From contig NC_079886.1 in the NCBI RefSeq assembly GCF_029227915.1, forward strand, positions 21,366,501-21,430,500: DNA of 64,000 nt, written 5' to 3'. Of this stretch, positions 46,262 to 56,767 are shown one piece after another (position 1 is the first letter of the stretch; the number at the start of each line of letters is the position of its first letter). The notes beneath the pieces were generated by a model. The model saw nothing but the letters and a program-made list of their open reading frames with translations, had not been told where the DNA came from and searched no databases. A program made the translations under genes and the position numbers. Source of the stretch: Hydractinia symbiolongicarpus (Eukaryota; Cnidaria; Hydrozoa; Anthoathecata; Hydractiniidae).

Positions 46262-47226
46262 GACGACTAATTGTTGTTTATTTATCCACTTTGCTACGTT
46301 ATATTCTGTGTCCTAACTTGATGTGTTTTTGGGCCGTTTCCTTATTCTCTATTGAATGTTGTGCAACTGCAGACAATAAGGGAAAAGTTTTATTATTATT
46401 TTGTGGTTTTAGAAACTCTAGTCTGCACCAAAAATGGTTTCTATTAATAAAAGAATGAAAAAAAGCAACAAAAATCATTAAGTCTTTTCTACAAAACATT
46501 TTTTATGATAACATTACTTTAACATTTAACATTACTTATTAAAATTTCTAATTTTACTAAATGTTTTTGGGAGAAGATCCTTATAAATAAATTTCCATGA
46601 AATACATTGTTATTAAGAGTACCTACCTGGCCTGTTTTATAACTATTTCATAATGCAACATTGATCGCTAACATAGGTTAGCATATTAAGGTAACAATTA
46701 ACGTTCAGCTATATTAAAAAATATCAACAATCATAGTTTTGAATGTGATGCATGGAGTTGGAAAATGACTTCTTATTGTATAACCTGTTACAAAGTCTAT
46801 CTATATAAAACTGTCTGTGTAACAAAAGCAGGATATTACAGAAAGTTTTAAAATTTATATTATGAAAAAACAAGAACAAAATTAAATGCAAGCAAAACTT
46901 CAGAAATATGTTCCAAAAACATTAAGATTCATTTAAGGCTACCTTAAATGCAAAATTATGGGCAATCAATTGAGTTAAACGAACGAAACTGACAAAGTTT
47001 AGAAGAAATATTTTTGATACAAAAATCACATTAACAACAGCTTAAATAGACTGCAATACCAGTATGAGCAAAAGAAAAGCCACTTTAAAGGTCAAAATTT
47101 TAAAGACAGGACCTCTCTAGAGACATAATGTTCTTTCCTCATGTTCTGAACTAAAAAAAAACAGTACAATGTTCAAGACCCTGAAGTTGGCAAGTTCCAA
47201 AACAAGACAAAATAATTCTTCATTCT
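46262..47226. other. Intergenic between MRPL14 and HSPBAP1
   Basis: Presumably holds the MRPL14 3' UTR and the HSPBAP1 promoter. Nothing else is recognised. Confidence 0.5.
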
Positions 47227-47649
47227 TCAAACATATCTATTAGCTTGCGCCACAGCTTTTGGAAATCTATCCTTTCTTTTTCTCATAAAAGTCGGTAAAG
47301 GTCCGCGTATTCTCGATCCCAGTGGATTATTATTGTCATCTAGAAGTATAATATTGTTGTTATCATATCTTGGAGTCATATCTAATTTTCGTTTCCGTGT
47401 TGCAACAACCAGAGCTCTACAGGGCCTCCCTTTCACAGCAACTTTAATTACATCTCCTATATCAGCTGTTCTACGTTTCCGGTAAAACCCAATCAAATAA
47501 GGCTTTCGATATCTCTTCGATACTTGCCCAAGTTCACTGTTATCAACACAATTAAATTCTGTCAACAAATAGATTGATCTTCTGGTAAAATCTTGTAAAA
47601 TCTTAGATGGTTTGCAGAATTGAGACAGTGATTTGAAAAGATGATTCAT
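47227..47649 (-). CDS. MRPL14: Mitochondrial ribosomal protein uL14m
   Basis: A single exon of 140 codons (human 145). A basic N-terminal segment of about 30 residues is a likely mitochondrial targeting sequence. Then come the uL14 signatures VDNSELGQV, IGDVIKVAVKGRPCRALVVATRK, NNIILLDDNNNPLGSRIRGPLP and a basic C-terminus. The protein binds 23S-like rRNA at the interface of the mitochondrial large subunit. The start at 47649 gives a normal family length. Confidence 0.92.
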   Translation of the reverse strand: MNHLFKSLSQFCKPSKILQDFTRRSIYLLTEFNCVDNSELGQVSKRYRKPYLIGFYRKRRTADIGDVIKVAVKGRPCRALVVATRKRKLDMTPRYDNNNIILLDDNNNPLGSRIRGPLPTFMRKRKDRFPKAVAQANRYV

Positions 47650-49259
47650 TTTGTTTTGTAGTTTCTTTAGCTAAAATAAATACAGTATATAATTACAAAT
47701 ATTTTTTATTCGAATGCTTATTTAGGGTTGCCACTCTTTTGATAGAGTCAAATATGAGGGCACATGATGATTTTTATGAGAGTTCCTAAATTAAAAGAAA
47801 ATGGCAGTATTAAGTAAAAAAATTAGATTTTCATATTTTCTAAAATAAATGGAGAATACTTAAGGAGTTTTTTAAATAAGTGAAGAAAAAATTATTGTTG
47901 TACCTATGTAACATTTCCATGCATTTTAAGAGTTTGCAAAACCAATGGAGATTTAAGGAGAATGTTAAAAAGAGATTTGATAATTTTTAAGGAAACTTTT
48001 TTTTAAATTAACGAGAATTGAGGTGTTTTAAAGAGGCGTGGCAACCCAGTAAACACTGGCTGCTAAAACCGTTTATAAGTGGATAGACCTCAGACTAATT
48101 TAATTATGAACAATGGCACTTAGTGATGTATGTAGCGGACTGGTATGATGCATTTAAATGTTAATGAGGGGTTTATAGACAGTAAAATCGTAATTAATTA
48201 CTAACATAACTATCCCCACTCTCCAAAAATGCAATATTAGTACTTGTCAGGTTTTTAGGAATTTTCACGAAAGTTTTTGCAAACACACAGCAAACAAAAT
48301 ATTACTTCGGAACCAAAAATTTACATATATCAACTAAGATTTGCATTTAGAATTATTAGCAGAAAAATAAATGGCTTTTAAGCATTGAAAATATTTTATG
48401 AAGTTTTTCGTGTGCATTGCTTGAAATGAACCTAGCATTGACAGGATGCATATGCAGTAACTAATTTAATGAAGACTTAACACCCAAATTTTAGAGTTTT
48501 CTCTGTAATAAATCGTTCAATATTTATTCACAAATATGCATAAACAAAAGCGATCACCAGTGCTGTTTGAAATAAAAATAAAAAAAATGTGAAAATTCAT
48601 TTAAATTATAATTAGAAATGTACAAATTAATTTATAAATATATTATTCCAATTTACAAATATGTAAAATTAATTAATATCCACAAGAGTAATAAATTATC
48701 TTATGCTTAAATAACCAAATACTAAATGTTTAAATAATTAAGAAAATAGAATTCACCTAATGCAAACAATTAAGTGAGAAATGTTTAAAAATTTGCCTCT
48801 TATGTTTAACAAAAATCTGATCCATGCAGAAAAAACGCAACTTTTTCATCATTACACTGATTTTATCAATGAAATTGAAAAAATTAATTGGAATTAAGTA
48901 AACTATGAATACTCTGGGAAAAAAGGGAAAAAACTGTGATAAACATAGTGGCTTCAACTACAGCCTCTCCTTTGTCAGCTAGTTAGTGTTGGATGGAAAC
49001 AGTAAACCCAATTACAAAAAATTCACACTATTATCAAATTTAAAAATAGTTGTATCTCCATAGATTTTCAAGGTCCATAATTTTAAATCTTGTCTTTACT
49101 TGACAAGTCTAAAAAACAAAGTAAAAAACATGTTTGTAAATACTTATATCTTATGTAATTTGCAAGACAACACTTTATACTTTTATTTGGCATTACATTT
49201 ACTAGTAAGCTATGCAGAAGCTAAAATAAAGAATAAAAAAGTACATATCAATGATATAT
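47650..49259. other. Intergenic, no supported gene
   Basis: AT-rich. A minus-strand AATAAA (plus TTTATT at 49182-49187) probably serves the SLC35B1-like gene. Nothing else is recognised. Confidence 0.45.
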
Positions 49260-50252
49260 TCAGCTTTTATTAGAATATGGAATCCAAATATCCAACAGTA
49301 ATCCGATAAAGACAATTCCAACACTTATCCATAATTTAACACTAAAAACGTGACTAAATATAAGAACTGACAACAGAACATTAAAAAACTTTCGTGTGGT
49401 CGTAACAACTGAGCAGGTCAGTGGACCAAATGTGGTGATTGTATAATAAATAAAATTTTGCCCTAATCCACTTGTTAATCCAAGTAAAAGAAGATAAAAT
49501 AGAACAGAAGGGTGTTCTTTAATGAATATAAAGAAACCAGGAAATTCGTTAAAGCTCACCACAGCCATACCAAGGAACACAGAGGAATATGCATTAACGT
49601 GATACATTAGCAAGTGTGTATCCAGCTCATGGCTTTGCCTCATACGTTCTTGTGTTGCAGCTAACATTCCATCAAATCCTAAAGAAGCGAACACCAAACC
49701 CCATCCTTTAACATAACTTGAACCAATAAACTTTTGCGCTGGAGTTGTTCCAACAGATACTTGTGAATTTAAACTATATTGTTCATACATAAAACTAATG
49801 ACACCACCAACAATGATCCAAGTGCTAGCAAATCGTTGTAGTGGGTACCTTTTGTTAGACAGAAAACAAGCACAAAATAGTATGGGTATTGGTTTGCTGG
49901 ATTTCAATACCAACTGTGTTGGGTAGTTTATATGAGCTAAAGAAGCATTTGAACATAACATACTAAAAACAAAAAACATAGCACATAAAAAGTACATCTT
50001 TTTCGGCACACTATTGGCACTCTCCTTTGACAAGATAACAGATGTATTCTTGGCTTCTTTAATTAAATATGACTTCATAACCAAAGCAAGTTTGGCAAAC
50101 ACAACATTAAATAATGACGGGATAAATACCATAAATAAATAAAATGTAAATATCTTGTCACCAAAAGTGTTTGTTATACTCTCAATAGCAATACCATTCA
50201 GCAGATAACTAAAGAATACACCACCAAAACAGATGAGAAGTTTTAATATCAT
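49260..50252 (-). CDS. SLC35B1: SLC35B1-like nucleotide-sugar/ATP transporter
   Basis: The 330-residue multi-pass membrane protein matches the ER family member in order and length (human 322). It shows FFSYLLNGIAIESIT in the first helix, NYPTQLVLKSSKPIPILF, LGFDGMLAATQERMR, and FGPLTCSVVTTTRKFFNVLLSV near the end. About ten hydrophobic segments are visible. In vertebrates this protein exchanges nucleotides such as ATP/ADP or UDP-sugars across the ER membrane. The start at 50252 (MILKLLICFGG) fits the family. The frame is open to 50468, but that extension looks like intron or leader sequence, because an acceptor-like TTTTAG lies 17 nt upstream of the chosen ATG. A first coding exon further upstream cannot be excluded. 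Confidence 0.85.
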   Translation of the reverse strand: MILKLLICFGGVFFSYLLNGIAIESITNTFGDKIFTFYLFMVFIPSLFNVVFAKLALVMKSYLIKEAKNTSVILSKESANSVPKKMYFLCAMFFVFSMLCSNASLAHINYPTQLVLKSSKPIPILFCACFLSNKRYPLQRFASTWIIVGGVISFMYEQYSLNSQVSVGTTPAQKFIGSSYVKGWGLVFASLGFDGMLAATQERMRQSHELDTHLLMYHVNAYSSVFLGMAVVSFNEFPGFFIFIKEHPSVLFYLLLLGLTSGLGQNFIYYTITTFGPLTCSVVTTTRKFFNVLLSVLIFSHVFSVKLWISVGIVFIGLLLDIWIPYSNKS

Positions 50253-50647
50253 TTTATGATTGCTACCTAAAACAAAACAAGATGCATAAAATAGAAGACA
50301 AAATAGGCATTGTTTTCTACACATTTTCACTATATTTGTTGTGCATGCTAGCATTAAATGATTAAAATAAAACCTATAACCACATTGCAAATTTTCTTCA
50401 TTAAAGATAGTCCTCATGTGTACAACAAGATAAAGTAGAAGAATCAAACATATATAAAAATCATACAAAATACAATTAGTTAACAGTACAGTTGATATAT
50501 TGAATAGTTTGATATGTAAAAAACCTTCAAATTATATAGAAAAAAGTTAAGTAGAAGTATATATTAAAACAAATCAAATTTCAAAAATCATGCTTGATTT
50601 TACATTATAAAAATTACAGATAATAAAAATAACATAAGACAAAATAA

Positions 50648-52147
50648 TCACAAAGTTTGTGACTGATAAGCAGCACGATGATTTTTTAAATTGTTACTTC
50701 TACAATATTCATCATACTCACTCATAGTAGCACCACAAACCTTTTCCACAAACTCCTCTAAATCTTTTCTTACTACACTTTGTATTGTGATTTGTGACTG
50801 CTTTTTTTTCTTTTTGCCAGCAATAACTGTCACTTTGTTTTTGTGACGTAAAAATGATAACCGAGCTTTTATAATGTTCGTTGACTTTGTGGACAGAGAG
50901 ACAGGAGCTGACACAACAATTTGCAATGGTGTTAGGTCACTTCTAGACATGTAAAAGTCAAGTAAATTAGTAATTGATGTATCTGAGAAATCTTCACAAT
51001 CCACGAAACAGTTTGTACCACCTTTCTGAGCAAGCAACCGTCCTATGTCACCTTCTTTAATGCCATACTTTTCAAACATTGCAACACGTTTAAAAAAGAA
51101 ATCTGAATCCTTAAAAATTTCTGGATAATCTCTTAAAAGTTTATATGCTCGACATTTTGTGGTGGAAACACTAGCTATGTAACGAGATTGTTTTAAAACG
51201 TCATCAGTATGGAAAGAAATAAACACTTCAGGGCATGTTTTGAGGAGCTTTTGTATATCTTCAGCATTGAAAAAAAACGGGTCTGCTGATAAATTATCAC
51301 AGCATTTCTCTAAAGTTTCTAATGACACTAAAAAAAATTCTGGACATGTCACATACACTTGGTCAGCATTCACATCATATGTTGACAGGAAATTCTTGGC
51401 TTCTGAGTTATACATGTTTGGGTTTTCATTGTGGGTAATAAATTTTTCTACTGTAGAATTGATGACAGCTTTTTCTTGTAGAGAAAGATTTAAATTTGCA
51501 ACAGTAGTATATGTTGAGTCCAAGTTAAAAGATGATGCTTTCAATAATTCAACAGTATGTTTATTTAATACATACGACAAGAGTATAGGATTTTTTAAAA
51601 CCAAAGTAGGCAGTTCAGATTTGATAACTAACTCATCTGTTAACAATTCAAGATTTCTTTTAACTTGTCTGTGATCCAATGCACCAATATGTGGATATTT
51701 AAAAATAATTTCTTCAGCTGGTAACTTGTAATGTTTCAGTATTGCTACTATCTTTTTGAAATTACTATTGCAAATATTTAAACATGATGGTATGGACAAT
51801 GCTAAAACAACACAGTCATTAAAAATTACACCTAAACTTTTGAAGACATTAACACGCCTTTCAAGCTCTTCCAGATTAAAGCCAAGCACTTGTGAATGAT
51901 TGGTTTGTATATCATGCAAAATTCTGTTTTTATCCACATTCAATACAGGCTTTTGGGTATGCTGCTTACCAGGTTTTTCCATGTTTTCTTCTATATATTT
52001 TACCACCTCATTCTCATTGTGAAGTTTCTGTTTCTTTCCTTTAGTTTTCTTCTTTGCACCACTTATAATTGTATGTGAAAGTCTGCATAAAATAAACTTT
52101 GGTTGGTATGAGAACATTCTCCATTCTTTGTGAAACATCTTTACCAA
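50648..52147 (-). CDS. Mitochondrial transcription termination factor family protein
   Basis: A single-exon gene of 499 codons. After a basic N-terminal region that could act as a mitochondrial targeting sequence (SYQPKFILCRLSH), a series of helical MTERF-like repeats runs from about residue 85 to 440. Each has the pattern of a hydrophobic pair with a conserved Pro (YPHIGALDHRQVKRNLELL, NPILLSYVL, CPEFFLVSLETLEKC, CPEVFISF, YPEIF). Such proteins bind mitochondrial nucleic acid and affect transcription or ribosome assembly. I cannot place it among MTERF1-4. The tail is Lys-rich (GKKKKK). Confidence 0.75.
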   Translation of the reverse strand: MVKMFHKEWRMFSYQPKFILCRLSHTIISGAKKKTKGKKQKLHNENEVVKYIEENMEKPGKQHTQKPVLNVDKNRILHDIQTNHSQVLGFNLEELERRVNVFKSLGVIFNDCVVLALSIPSCLNICNSNFKKIVAILKHYKLPAEEIIFKYPHIGALDHRQVKRNLELLTDELVIKSELPTLVLKNPILLSYVLNKHTVELLKASSFNLDSTYTTVANLNLSLQEKAVINSTVEKFITHNENPNMYNSEAKNFLSTYDVNADQVYVTCPEFFLVSLETLEKCCDNLSADPFFFNAEDIQKLLKTCPEVFISFHTDDVLKQSRYIASVSTTKCRAYKLLRDYPEIFKDSDFFFKRVAMFEKYGIKEGDIGRLLAQKGGTNCFVDCEDFSDTSITNLLDFYMSRSDLTPLQIVVSAPVSLSTKSTNIIKARLSFLRHKNKVTVIAGKKKKKQSQITIQSVVRKDLEEFVEKVCGATMSEYDEYCRSNNLKNHRAAYQSQTL

Positions 52148-53771
52148 GAATAACTTTTGCTAAAAAATAATAACAAGATGAAAGAAGTAAAGATGTTGTT
52201 GTGTGCTTATGGACACTTGCCTATATGAAGTTCTTTTGATGATTCAGTTGTAATAATTTCCTTTTCCTTTTCTCTGAGTATGGTTTAATGGGTTTTGTGG
52301 CAACATGTTTAAGAATCCTTTTTTGCCATCCGTGAGATAATGTCAAACTGGGTTTAATTTGAAAAAAATTACTACAAAATGGCTTTACACCAGGAAGCAT
52401 ATTGTAAACGGAAGAAATTGTGGCTTTATTATTTGGAATTTGACATAATAAATGTTATATTACTGGGCTAAACTTTAGAATATCCCCTTCAAATAGCAAA
52501 TTATATTTAATACAACCAACAACTAACTTTTGTTAATTAACCAAGAATGTCTTTAACACTATCACATTCACGCACATGTGTCTTCTAATTTGCTGCTTCG
52601 CACAATGTTATTCTTGTAACAAACAGCCTTGCAAATCTATTGTTTATATCATCTTTTAAAATGTATTTTTCAAAATCAATTATCCAATCAAAACACAAAG
52701 AAATATGGGCTGAATTAAACTTACGATTTATTAGTCATGATGTCAAATATGAAAACGGCTATCCGAACAATTGTTTTATACCATCAAAATAAAGCAACAG
52801 CCGCAGGTACGAACATTGGATATGTTCTTGCTTATACATATAAAAAATAACTACAGCTAATTAGGTAACTGCCAAAAATAAAACTTCAATTAAAATAAGA
52901 AATGCTCATATATCCCATTAACCCTAACATATATTTTTTTGTTTGTTTGACAGCTGTCTACAGGAAAATTGCCCGTTATTAAGATGACAATTCATATATA
53001 AACTGTTAAAGGCTATTAAGAAAGATGCAGACATTGTGTCTAAAACCACCATACCTGACCTAACAAAATGCCTTTGTGCTAGAAAATGTCCATGCATTTT
53101 GAATGCTGAAATATATACAAGAGAACTTGTATAAAATTTTAAAAAGAAACAACGATAATTACACAAAGGACACTGGAGGCAAGTTAAATCAACATTGCTA
53201 TCATTTAGAGTATAAAAAATCCAATTTTTCATTTTACATAGTGAAATTTATGTGGCAATATGCTAACAAAGATAATGATTTATTTTCGAAAATTATTTTC
53301 GACTTTAATTCTGTGTATTTGTCAAATGAAGTTTTCACATTTTTATAATTTATTTCTCTGAATTTTTATATGGATTTCTAAATTTCAAATTATATTTGGT
53401 ATGTTAACAAGATAAAAAGTTTTTTATTAAGGTTTTTGAAATTTTTAAGAAACATTTTTCTTTGTTCTTAGGATATTTAACTTTAAATATTTTCATCTAA
53501 GCCTAGATGCATTTCCACCCAAGAACTGTAATTTCTTAAACCTGATTAATAATATAATAATAATAAATATTTAAAGTGGCTAGCCCAAAAAATCACAAAA
53601 ACCTATAGTTAGTGGATTGTTTCCACTGGGGGCTACTAAAACAAAAAAGAAACAAAAAACCTTGAACTGCCTCAGCTCAATCAAACATAGTAACATTTAT
53701 AATCTGTGAAAATTGAGAAGAAAAAGAAAAAAAAACAAAAATTGAAAAAGTGATCTTAAAAGTGAAATTGG
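52148..53771. other. Intergenic, no supported gene
   Basis: AT-rich sequence with short open frames only. It probably contains the promoter of the MTERF-family gene at its left end. Confidence 0.45.
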
Positions 53772-55535
53772 CAGCCCTCGAAATAGCAGTCGGACATCGG
53801 ACATTGTCCGGCCCAGACGCAAATATGTCTGACGAAAATCAGTTCTCACCGTCATTTTGTCCGGCACGTTTTTCTAGCTACATTTTCCCTATTATAACTT
53901 CAAAAAATAAAAATTGAAACATGCAAAATAACGAGAAAATTTAAATATAATCTGTCTCTTTTAATCAATCTTCGTTCTGCGTCATTTTCGTTTTGTTTTC
54001 ATCTGCCATGTGCATCATGGAAGTTTCTTAATCCTGATCACACATACCACAAATAATAAATGTGGTTAGGGGTCGTTAAAAAACAAAGTAAGTCTGCGCA
54101 TTTTAATAAACCAATCAAATCGCAAAATATGCCGTCGCTAAAGAATACTTTAAAACATAAAACAAAATAGTTTTTAAATTTGTATTTATATAATTATTTG
54201 TAAAGGCATCACTAGTGAATAGGAAAAAATATGCTTTGTTTTCAAAATTAAAAAAAATGTTTTAAGTTTATCCATGTGGCTTAAAAAAAAACTTCAAAAT
54301 TCAAGTTTAGCTACATTTTAACAAAATTTATACAAAATTATACAAAACCGCACGTGGGTTTCGTTTTTAAAATTGTTTGAATAGAAATAACACTTGCAGC
54401 ATTAAGAAAAAATCAATTAAATGGGACCTGCTATAGTTTTGAATTGTTTTGTCAAACAAAGAAAAATTTTCCTTTACCTGCAACACTCCATCATCTTAAA
54501 AAATTATTTAATTCATTTTAATATAAAACATCTCTGAGTGAGATCATTCAAACTGGTAAAAAAACGCTGGTCGCTTGCGCTTTTACAAGAAATGAAAATG
54601 TGTTCATTTCACATTTATTGCATGTAACCTTAAAGTATGAGTGAAATTAATGATTTGCCTTGTTGTTTTGCGAAAGAAGCACGAAGTATTGGTGCATATC
54701 GTGTCAAAAAACATCTTGTAACATATGTTCTACTAGTGTTAACAGTACAGTCAGTCAATGGGTACAGCGAAGAGGAAAAACGTGTTGGTAGATGTCCTGA
54801 TTGTTCTGTTGTTATTAATAAGCAGCCAAAGAAAATCCAAAGAAGCATATTTTCAGCCTTTGGGAAAAACCCACCAACACTAGCAAAGCAATCAGCAACG
54901 AATATAGTAATTCTTCACTCTGTTATATTTAATACTTTAATTTTCACAATATCTTTTGTGTCTCTTTAATTTTTTTTATTGTTTATTTTACAGGCTATAC
55001 CGCAGACCAAATAAATTAACATGAAAGATCTTTTATCACTCAAATTTACACACCTGAAAAATGACTTTTAAACCAGAAAAGGCTTTTTCAAAATATAAAA
55101 AAAAAGAACACAAAATTATCTACAATTAAATCCATGATATAATGTAAGTGCAGTTTTGCAGACTTGCTTCATCCGTGCTCCGTCGGCGTTCACCTCCGCA
55201 TTAATTAAGAACCGCATGGCTGGATTTCTTGTGTAAGACCTGGTTACCAACGATGAAGGGGCCAGGCAATAGAGATAAATGTCCACATAGTCAGGAGTTG
55301 GTGAATTAGCTAGGATATTCAGGTTGGCTATGAATAGGCTTGGTTGTGGATTAAAAGGAACAAGACTATTCAATAATTCTGAGATCTAAACAAATGGAAG
55401 TGTCCGACTAAGACCGAAATCTATCAGACAATTTGTCCAACGAAAGTTTAAAACGGGCTACGGACATTTCCGACCAAACTGGAAAGGTGGCGGATATTTT
55501 GTCTGACAAGTCTCCAAAAATTATTTCGAGGGCTG
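53772..55535. mobile_element. hAT-like DNA transposon, non-autonomous
   Basis: The left end CAGCCCTCGAAATA and the right end (its complement, TATTTCGAGGGCTG with two differences) form terminal inverted repeats beginning CAG, as in hAT elements. The subterminal 130 bp on both sides are rich in GTCCG/GTC[A/C]GAC motifs. An 8-bp target duplication is not clean, although AATTGG occurs at both flanks. No hAT transposase motif was found; the interior contains an exon-like frame on the minus strand. Confidence 0.65.
55116..55385 (-). CDS. Exon-like terminal frame inside the hAT-like element, unknown
   Basis: After an acceptor (CATTTGTTTAG) the frame is open for 89 codons to a stop. Composition is natural and no in-frame start is needed (ISELL..., NPQPSLFIANLNILANSP, NPAMRFLINAEVNADGARM). 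The upstream exon is not present, since the element end is only 150 bp away. It may be a captured host exon or part of a transposon protein. The family is not recognised. Confidence 0.4.
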   Translation of the reverse strand: MSELLNSLVPFNPQPSLFIANLNILANSPTPDYVDIYLYCLAPSSLVTRSYTRNPAMRFLINAEVNADGARMKQVCKTALTLYHGFNCR

Positions 55536-56767
55536 AATTGGTTAATAAAGTTTTTGTTCTGATACAAATTGAAAGTTGAAATCAATTCGACTTTTCTTGC
55601 AGATGTATTTAAATCTTAAATAATTTATCAACAATATTTACTAAAAATTCTATGTGAGAATCCTTTAAACAAATTTATTACCTGCTAGCTTTTTTGGATA
55701 GTTAAATCAAAACATCCAAACATTGGATCATAACAAATACTTTTTCTTAATTTTCACCATGTTAAACATTGGTTTATATAACAATTTCATTTCATTTTTT
55801 AATCGTTGGCTATTTGCAGTACTGCCTCACGAGGGTGCCGATAAGCCACATATGCCGTAAAAAGCTTGGGCAAGTTCAGCATTTCGAAAAAAAATCAAGT
55901 ATTAGCCTGAAAAAACCCACATAGACCCCAAAAAATGCCCAAAAAGAAAAGAAAAACAGACACAAATGATTTAAAAAACTATAAAAATTAAAATAAACTC
56001 ACTATGTGGTAGCGATGTTCTTAAAAGAACTGTTTTTTTATAGTTTACAAAAAGATGTACTTGATAAATAACTTATAAATAAACTTTATTAACTCCTTTA
56101 TCTTAAAGCTCCTTCTTCCAACTATCGTCCGCATGGTATGTTACACAAGGAGTTGCATTCCAGGAATGTTCCGTGAGAGTTCCCGAAAGTGCAGCCGGTT
56201 TTCGCAGACGACAACTGCCAAAATAATTCGAAAAGTCGCCTGAACTCGACCTTATAATTACTAATTCTCAACAGGGTATAAACAGGATAAGATGAACTTT
56301 TTTTAAGTAAAGGGAAGCTTCGATGAAGCAGTTAGTAGGTAGGATGGGGGATTAATGGTTTGCTGAAAAATCAAAAATCGATATGAGTGACCCCTGAAAC
56401 ATTCTAGAAATGCCTTTTTGGTCACTTCTAAAAACAATTGGTAGGATATATCCCTCGAAATTAGGGAGGGTAATCACATAAAATATAAATCACTACTAAC
56501 CAGCAATACACACGCACACGCTGCACCAGAAAGCTGTACTAAGTCGCATCTTCGGCTACCATTATCCCAACAAACTGACCAAAGTCGATAAACATATCGT
56601 CTTTGAACTAAGCGGATGCCGTGGCAACTAGTGTAAACATAACATGGTGTCTTTGACAAATTGAGGGGTGTGTAATGGATGACTGACGCACAATGTCATG
56701 TTCTTTTTTATTTATAAAGTAAGTAGGCATGGCGTGAGAAGAAAGGAAAACAAAGAATTTATCAATA
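55536..56767. other. Intergenic with a SINE-like fragment
   Basis: Contains a SINE-like fragment at 56420-56490. Otherwise no recognised feature. Confidence 0.45.
56420..56490 (+). repeat. SINE-like repeat fragment
   Basis: GGTAGGATATATCCCTCGAAATTAG and CACATAAAATATAAAT match the 3' part of the copy in PDIA4 intron 6. Confidence 0.5.

Noticed and set aside
50253-50468. N-terminal extension of the SLC35B1-like frame
   Set aside because: It does not match the family length, and an acceptor-like site lies near the chosen ATG. It is likely intron or leader sequence.
54637-54969. 110-residue plus-strand frame inside the hAT-like element
   Set aside because: It contains a CPDC pair and a hydrophobic stretch but no recognisable transposase or zinc-finger pattern, and it overlaps an equally open antisense frame.
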